Assembly (NCBI RefSeq): GCF_008831285.2
Contig: NW_022204593.1
Coordinates: 1 to 41,913, forward strand
Origin: Nymphaea colorata
Lineage: Eukaryota > Streptophyta > Magnoliopsida > Nymphaeales > Nymphaeaceae
Reading direction: 5' to 3'
Length of the DNA: 41,913 nt
The notes under the pieces were generated by a model. The model searched no databases. It saw only the letters and a program-made list of their open reading frames with translations, and was not told the origin of the DNA. The translations under genes and the position numbers were made by a program. How positions within the stretch are numbered: the first letter of the stretch is position 1; every line of letters begins with the position of its first letter. Of this stretch, positions 37,299 to 41,913 are shown piece after piece.

Positions 37299-37388
37299 CA
37301 ATAATATAAATATAACAACCTTATCACACCCTGGCAGCGAGGATATTAGCATAGGGAAAAATGATGATGATTTGATACTAAATGAATA

Positions 37389-38723
37389 TCATATATCCGT
37401 ATTTTTATGTTCCATTTTTTAGGTCTCAGATGGATCCCTAGCAACTTCCTCTTGGTTCACAGCAGCAACGATAAAATTATTTGGCAAGTAGGAGAAGGCC
37501 ATGGGACTTTTGAAGTAGTTTACTCGGTCTCCAGGTGTTCCGAAATAAAAATTAGGTGATTGCTGGAAGGCATTGAAATTTGCATTGATGTTTTGGAGTT
37601 ACTAACATCGTCCTTGAGCTCTATCTGGAAATGAGGGTCTGAGTATTCGTCTTCTTCGATCAAATTCTTAAATTAGGGGGAGTTGATCACTATCTTTAGC
37701 TCAGGATCAAAGTCATCTTCCTTGAGAATCATCAAATTACCATCATTCTATTCTTCCTTCTCAACGCAGGTATCGCGCTGGTTGGTTTATGGCTGTGGCA
37801 AAATGGAGATAAGTTTCTATGGAACTTTTATCTTTCGTGTTCTGGTGGTTCTATTGGTGATGAGGTGGGCGTTCATTTCTTCAGCTGAATTTTCGCCAGA
37901 ATTAGAAGCTTCTTCATTATGTTCTGAGGAGTCATCCTAGCTGGCCTATTTCATCATCTGCTTGAACCCTTCTCTGAAAATTTCCTCTTAGCTTTTACTG
38001 TTCTTTTGGAATCCTTTCATTCTTTAGTATATGTCATTCAATTTCAAAATGATCTGGAACACTCTTTCGTACCTTTTCCTCTACTACTCATCGATCCATC
38101 GGTCCGCTTGGGCTTGTACGATGAAAATTGGAATAATTTCATCCCGAACATTCTAACAACTTAACTTCAGGTCTTCAAGAGTCTAAAATTACTCTTTGAA
38201 GTCATCGTGAAAGATTCGGGTTTATCTTCGCTTAAAACGCTGAAAATATGAGTCAAAGTTGATGGTTTGATAGACCTTAGAAGAGAAGTGCTATTTTTGG
38301 AGCCGATTAGTTTCCCCATTCTTCTCAAGCTGCGCCTCACAGTGGAGTAGAAGTAATTTTTGATGCTGTTATCGGTTCTACATGACTAGAATTCAAACCT
38401 GCCGGGCATATGTTCTGCAATGACGGTCCACTTATTTCCATAATTTTTATGGAGAAGCAGCAACTTGTCCTCTTCGGCCTTCGACCAAACCTTTTTGGAG
38501 ATCCCGGGGACCAGATGATTATACCATCTTTGATTATTCTATTCATACCTTTCGCGGCACTGCTTTCCGGACCTTCTCTTGAATCCGAACTCGCAGGCGA
38601 GCCGCTTGGCTATTGCTGCCCAATTCTTGGGCTCGTATTCCTTGGTGAGTTTGGCAAAGGCTTCATCTTCCTTGGAATTAGTGATAGAGGTACCTTATCG
38701 CTCCAACTTCTTCTGGATTTCAT
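37389..38723 (-). CDS. R2R3 MYB transcription factor
   Basis: Four exons; introns 38671-38693 (23 nt), 38528-38548 and 38378-38398 (21 nt each). Repeat 1 is RSWSDKEDEAFAKLTKEYEP then NWAAIAKRLACEFGFKRRSG and KQCRERWYNHLVPGI. Repeat 2 is WSKAEEDKLLLLHKNYGNKW then TVIAEHMPGRTDNSIKNYFY and STVRRSLRRMG. These match the c-Myb recognition helices almost residue for residue. The rest is acidic (ASEDDSSEHNEEASNSGENS) with a C-terminal SPNFYFGTPGDRVNYFKSPM region. Two -1 slips are needed (near 38282 and 37591); with them the gene is 424 codons. Probable nuclear activator or cell-cycle regulator. Confidence 0.92.
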
Positions 38724-39321
38724 AAAATCAAATAGGAGGCTATCAAACAAAATAAAACTCTCGGCAAAAATATCAATATTTTCACACCAAACTTTAGAAA
38801 AATACTCAAGGATTACCCTCTCACCCTATTGAGAAAAAGTAGATAATATTTTTTTGGTTTAGGAGGAGTTAATTAAGTTTCATATTTTTAGTTATAATGG
38901 CATTTTGCATAAAGTTTATATCGGTATGTTTATATATCAGAAAATGACGAGAATTAAGGCGATAGAGTAGAAATGATCCGTATATATGCCCTTTGATAGA
39001 TATTAAGGCTTAGTAATGTTCCTTTTCAATAAGTTTTGGGATATTCTGCGTGTTTCATTCTTGATGGTGGCAGTAATTAGAAAATTGAAAAGGATATTCT
39101 AGAATAAAAGGTCTCCAATTTTATAAAATCTTATTTAATGTTTGCCGATAATAAATGGAATTTTTTGATATTATATCGATGTAATTTACATGCAAAATAA
39201 GCAAAGGTGCAAATTTATTAAGTAAGAATCTCAAATGATAATAAATCTTCAAAAAAATGCACTTCTGAATGGTTTAGGAGGTAAGGTGATATAATTATTA
39301 ATTTCTTTTAAACAGGCATAA
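38724..39321. other. Longest gene-free interval
   Basis: About 600 bases, very AT-rich, between the MYB start and the p24 stop. It has short poly-T and poly-A runs and no convincing frame on either strand, even with one stop codon. No tRNA-like or snRNA-like fold was recognised by eye. It likely holds the MYB promoter and the p24 3' end; an unannotated non-coding RNA or a replication element cannot be excluded. Confidence 0.4.
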
Positions 39322-40027
39322 TCATTTGGCTCTTGGGGGCTCAGTATAAATTTTCTAAATTAAAAATTTCCTGAGGGCAAAGACTTGGTAGACTCCACTG
39401 ATGATGATCACGAAGCACTCAAGTAGACTGATGCTTATGATTCTTTGGGTCTTGAACATATTTTTGGTGGAGATTTCGTCCTAAAGGTCTCTCTATTTCT
39501 TTTGATGTGATGCGATTATCTTGTTTACAGCTTCGAGCTCTTGGATACTGTGTATATTTCCTTCAAGGTCTCCTATTTGCCAATTATTCTGGAATTTAGA
39601 TATGCCGATAAGGCTCTAGAAATCCTCAGTCTGGATGAAAGGAATGTAGAGGAGTAAATTCTAGTGGATGCTTCGTTCGTATTAAAATGTGATACACAGT
39701 TCGTGGATGATATCTATGGTCTAAGAGATTTTTACTTTTTTAAAGTTCAATACTTTTTCTTAAATTCGTTCCAGGCGTTGCGTAAGATTCAAATACAATA
39801 TCGGCATTCGAGAGAGATTTTACAACAACCTTAAAGTTTTCCCCTTCGATTCTGTTAGGAATGGATGGAAATTTGATATCGATCTTGATGGGCTATATCT
39901 TATGAGAAACTTACTTCGAAAGAACTCATTATGGCTGTGCATGTGACTAGCCGGGCTTGAAGGGAAGTTCGACCGCTGTGGCGGATAGGAATAAGAACAC
40001 GAAGACCACGTAATATGGATTTGTCAT
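39322..40027 (-). CDS. p24/emp24 (TMED) cargo receptor
   Basis: Signal peptide MTNPYYVVFVFLFLSATAVE at the start, then a GOLD-like lumenal domain with IKIDIKFPSIPNRIEGENFK and NADIVFESYATPGTN. A coil follows (WQIGDLEGNIHSIQELEAVN). The C-terminal transmembrane helix is RIISISLLECFVIIISGVYQ with VFALRKFL, the FExxVLxxxxxxQVxxLKxFF pattern of the family. p24 proteins cycle between ER and Golgi in COPI and COPII vesicles. Two or more frame changes are needed between the signal peptide and the coil (near 39935, 39705, 39615), so the middle is approximate. Confidence 0.78.
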
Positions 40028-40095
40028 TATGCTATAATATAAAAGTAGAAGCTAATTTGAAAAATTTGCTTATAAAGGTGAGTATGATAATTTGA

Positions 40096-41173
40096 TCATG
40101 TTTTTTTGAGGTTTATACTGCTGCTAGGCATCTGTTTTTTGTATTATTAGAGAATAGATCGGTAGTCCTTTGTATAAGCAAAGATGCTCTTGAGCTTTTG
40201 GGTGGCCAACTTGCACTTAATCTCGATATTGCTTTCCTCGTCCTCAGCTCTTTTTATTCTCCTTATTTCTTTGTCTTGTTCTTGTCTTCAGGTTTTTAGC
40301 CTTTTTGTTTTTAGTTTCGACCTCTTCTGCGAACTCTTCGTGACTGTGCTTTATGCGAATGATCCCTATCCCACTTAGAGTAAAGATTGTCGATGGCCAT
40401 CAGCATCTTCGCTAAATCTAGTTTTTCTTTTCGTAGAGATCCGGTTGCGTTAAAGTTCTGACTGAAGATCCTGCTTTTGGTTCACTTTATTTTCTAATTT
40501 TTTGGAAAGATCCTTATTTCGTTATTGAGCTGGAGGATATTCTGGTTCATTTCCTTTTCGAATGTCGTTGATTCCTTTTTCAAATTTTATTTTTCGGTCT
40601 ACATGTGGTCTCTATCCTTCAGCAAATTTTGATTGAACTTTTTGAGTGTTTGATACCGGCTTAAGATGTCTGACATTTCGGGTATTGATCAGAGTACATG
40701 GCTCTTACTTTTTCTAGGTATTGCTCGTACTTCCTAAGTGAGGCAACTTTTCGATCGAATTTTTCTTGTTTTGATACGCGAGTGAAATTTCCTGCTCGAG
40801 GCCTAAATCTCTTCAAGGTTACGCTGTATTTCTTCTTATTTTTTATTGAAAACTTCGAGATCTTGCTTGAACCTTCTTCTGCCTTTTTCTCTTGGAGTCA
40901 TTCTCCTGAAGGTACTGGCAAAAGTTGATGAGATGGATCTGTATTTCAAGATCTCGTTTCCTGATGTCTTCTTCTTTGGCTTTGAAGTTTTCCTCGTGTC
41001 TATGGATGGATATGTGGGTACTTTTTGAATTCTTATTTTTGTACTTAGAATGCCTCGTGGACTTCATACATTTTTCTTCGTTATTAGAGGAGCTTGGTAG
41101 CCGGGGAGACTGTTTAGAACTGGACGTGTGCTGAGATTTTTTGGATTTGCTATTTGCTCTTTCGCATGGACAT
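40096..41173 (-). CDS. CFAP73: CFAP73/CCDC42-like (MIA2) axonemal protein
   Basis: DUF4200-type coil with EEDIRKRDLEIQIHLINFCQ, LQENDSKRKRQKKVQARSRS and the diagnostic LRKYEQYLEKVRAMYSDQYP then EMSDILSRYQTLKKFNQNLL, matching the YLxxVxxxxxxFxEIxDIxxRYxTL motif of CCDC42/CFAP73. It ends LAKMLMAIDNLYSKWDRD and KSIFAYTKDYRSILEEYKKQ. A few -1 slips are needed (near 40818, 40680, 40570, 40420). With CFAP100 it forms the MIA complex next to inner-arm dynein f in Chlamydomonas; both are on this chromosome. Confidence 0.72.
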
Positions 41174-41448
41174 CTTCTATGAGATATATTTGCAACTTAT
41201 TATGTATGGATTGGAGTAAATAAAATCGATCAAAATTGCGACTATTTTTTTAGATCAGATTAATTAGCTTATTTGATTGGGTGAAGCCATCGGAATGATC
41301 AATTAAGGTAAATGCTGTTTATATCTTCGATTTCATTTGGATGAATTTAATGAGCTGTTTTCCTTAGTCACGATGGATGTTTAAATTGTTATTTGAATAT
41401 TTGATTCGATATAAGATCATTCATAGGTTTAATTTCTTGAATTTCTCG

Positions 41449-41694
41449 TCACTTCTCTTCATTCTCCCTGTCACTTCTATTTTTGGATTATGAGGCAAAG
41501 TTGCCGATGTAATTTTCGTATTCTTCATAATCCGTAAAATGGCTATTGGTGGATGAGATGCGTGATTTTTGCCTAAAATTAAGAATGTTTTTTGATCGTT
41601 CCGCCAATCTGGATTGCTATATGCATTTGATGATGGCTATCCCTAAGAAAGTGGAAAGGAATAGGATGATACTAAACCACTGGAAGGCCTCCAT
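41449..41694 (-). CDS. Small single-pass membrane protein
   Basis: A clean 82-codon frame, the last gene before the right telomere. Residues about 6-23 (WFSIILFLSTFLGIAIIK) form a membrane helix with a very short N-terminus. It is followed by a basic stretch (SRLAERSKNILNFRQKSR) and an acidic Tyr-rich stretch (HFTDYEEYENYIGNF). Either a signal anchor or a signal peptide is possible; the absence of a cleavage-site pattern favours an anchor. Unknown function. Starts 146 bp from the telomere. Confidence 0.55.
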
Positions 41695-41839
41695 TGCTCA
41701 CCACTCTTAGATAACTTTACTTAAGATTATAAATTAAGAAACAAGCTAAATGATTAAATCAAATCATATATAAAAAGATGGTGAGAATTCATCGAAAATG
41801 CGTCTATAGTCATATGTTCATAATTCAATTAAATTGATA

Positions 41840-41913
41840 GGGGTTGGGGTTGGGGTTGGGGTTGGGTTGGGGTTGGGGGGTTGGGGTTGGGGTTGGGGTT
41901 GGGGTTGGGGTTG
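41840..41913. repeat. Right telomere, G4T2 repeats
   Basis: GGGGTT tandem repeats run to the end of the window, with one GGGTT and one GGGGGGTT variant unit. The orientation is the reverse complement of the left end, as expected for a chromosome end. The boundary with unique sequence is AATTGATA then GGGGTT at 41840. Unit-length variation is found at both ends. Confidence 0.97.

Noticed and set aside
38410-38832. Plus-strand 140-residue frame
   Set aside because: Shadow of the MYB DNA-binding repeats on the minus strand.

Overview
The window is a complete linear macronuclear chromosome of a ciliate: C4A2 telomere repeats open it (1-82) and G4T2 repeats close it (41840-41913). Genes read through only if TAA and TAG are sense codons and TGA is the only stop. 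At diagnostic positions TAA/TAG stand where protein families have invariant glutamate: the RETIGR motif of chorismate synthase, the APE motif of a protein kinase, and the catalytic QEE motif of poly(ADP-ribose) glycohydrolase. This is the UAR=Glu code known from peritrich ciliates (NCBI table 30), so a peritrich-like oligohymenophorean is inferred. Standard-code ORF calls are therefore fragments. I re-read the genes by hand with UAR=Glu, TGA stop, and spliceosomal introns of 19-23 nt, most exactly 20 nt.

Layout. 271-14157 is mostly plus strand: a coiled-coil protein, POC5, an ARID protein, a possible RNA polymerase III subunit, an FHA-PP2C phosphatase, chorismate synthase, condensin subunit 1 and a basic orphan, with one minus-strand orphan at 4689-5438. 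14183-19150 is minus strand: a coiled-coil protein, a rhodanese/dual-specificity pseudophosphatase, an NDR kinase and another coiled-coil protein. SBPase (plus) starts 37 bp from the last of these. 20312-29214 is a minus-strand run: STPGR protein, UEV (Mms2-like), CFAP97-like, SpoU rRNA methyltransferase, SPEF1, R2R3 MYB, orphan, PARG, orphan. 29328-31800 holds two decaying LRR paralogues around a Cys-rich minus gene. The right part has CFAP100, a large helical orphan, a coiled-coil gene, a second R2R3 MYB, a p24 cargo receptor, CFAP73 and a small membrane protein.

Shared themes are cilia and basal bodies (POC5, SPEF1, CFAP97, STPGR, CFAP100 plus its expected partner CFAP73) and chromosome or nuclear maintenance (condensin, ARID, PARG, UEV, MYBs). 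There is no sign of operons, phage, CRISPR or insertion sequences.

Many genes are perfectly clean, with exon lengths summing to whole codons. Others, above all condensin and PARG, need repeated shifts, nearly all of -1, to follow their families. Local single-base deletions in the assembly are the simplest explanation; frameshifting is the interesting alternative. All boundaries and introns are manual inferences without transcript data.
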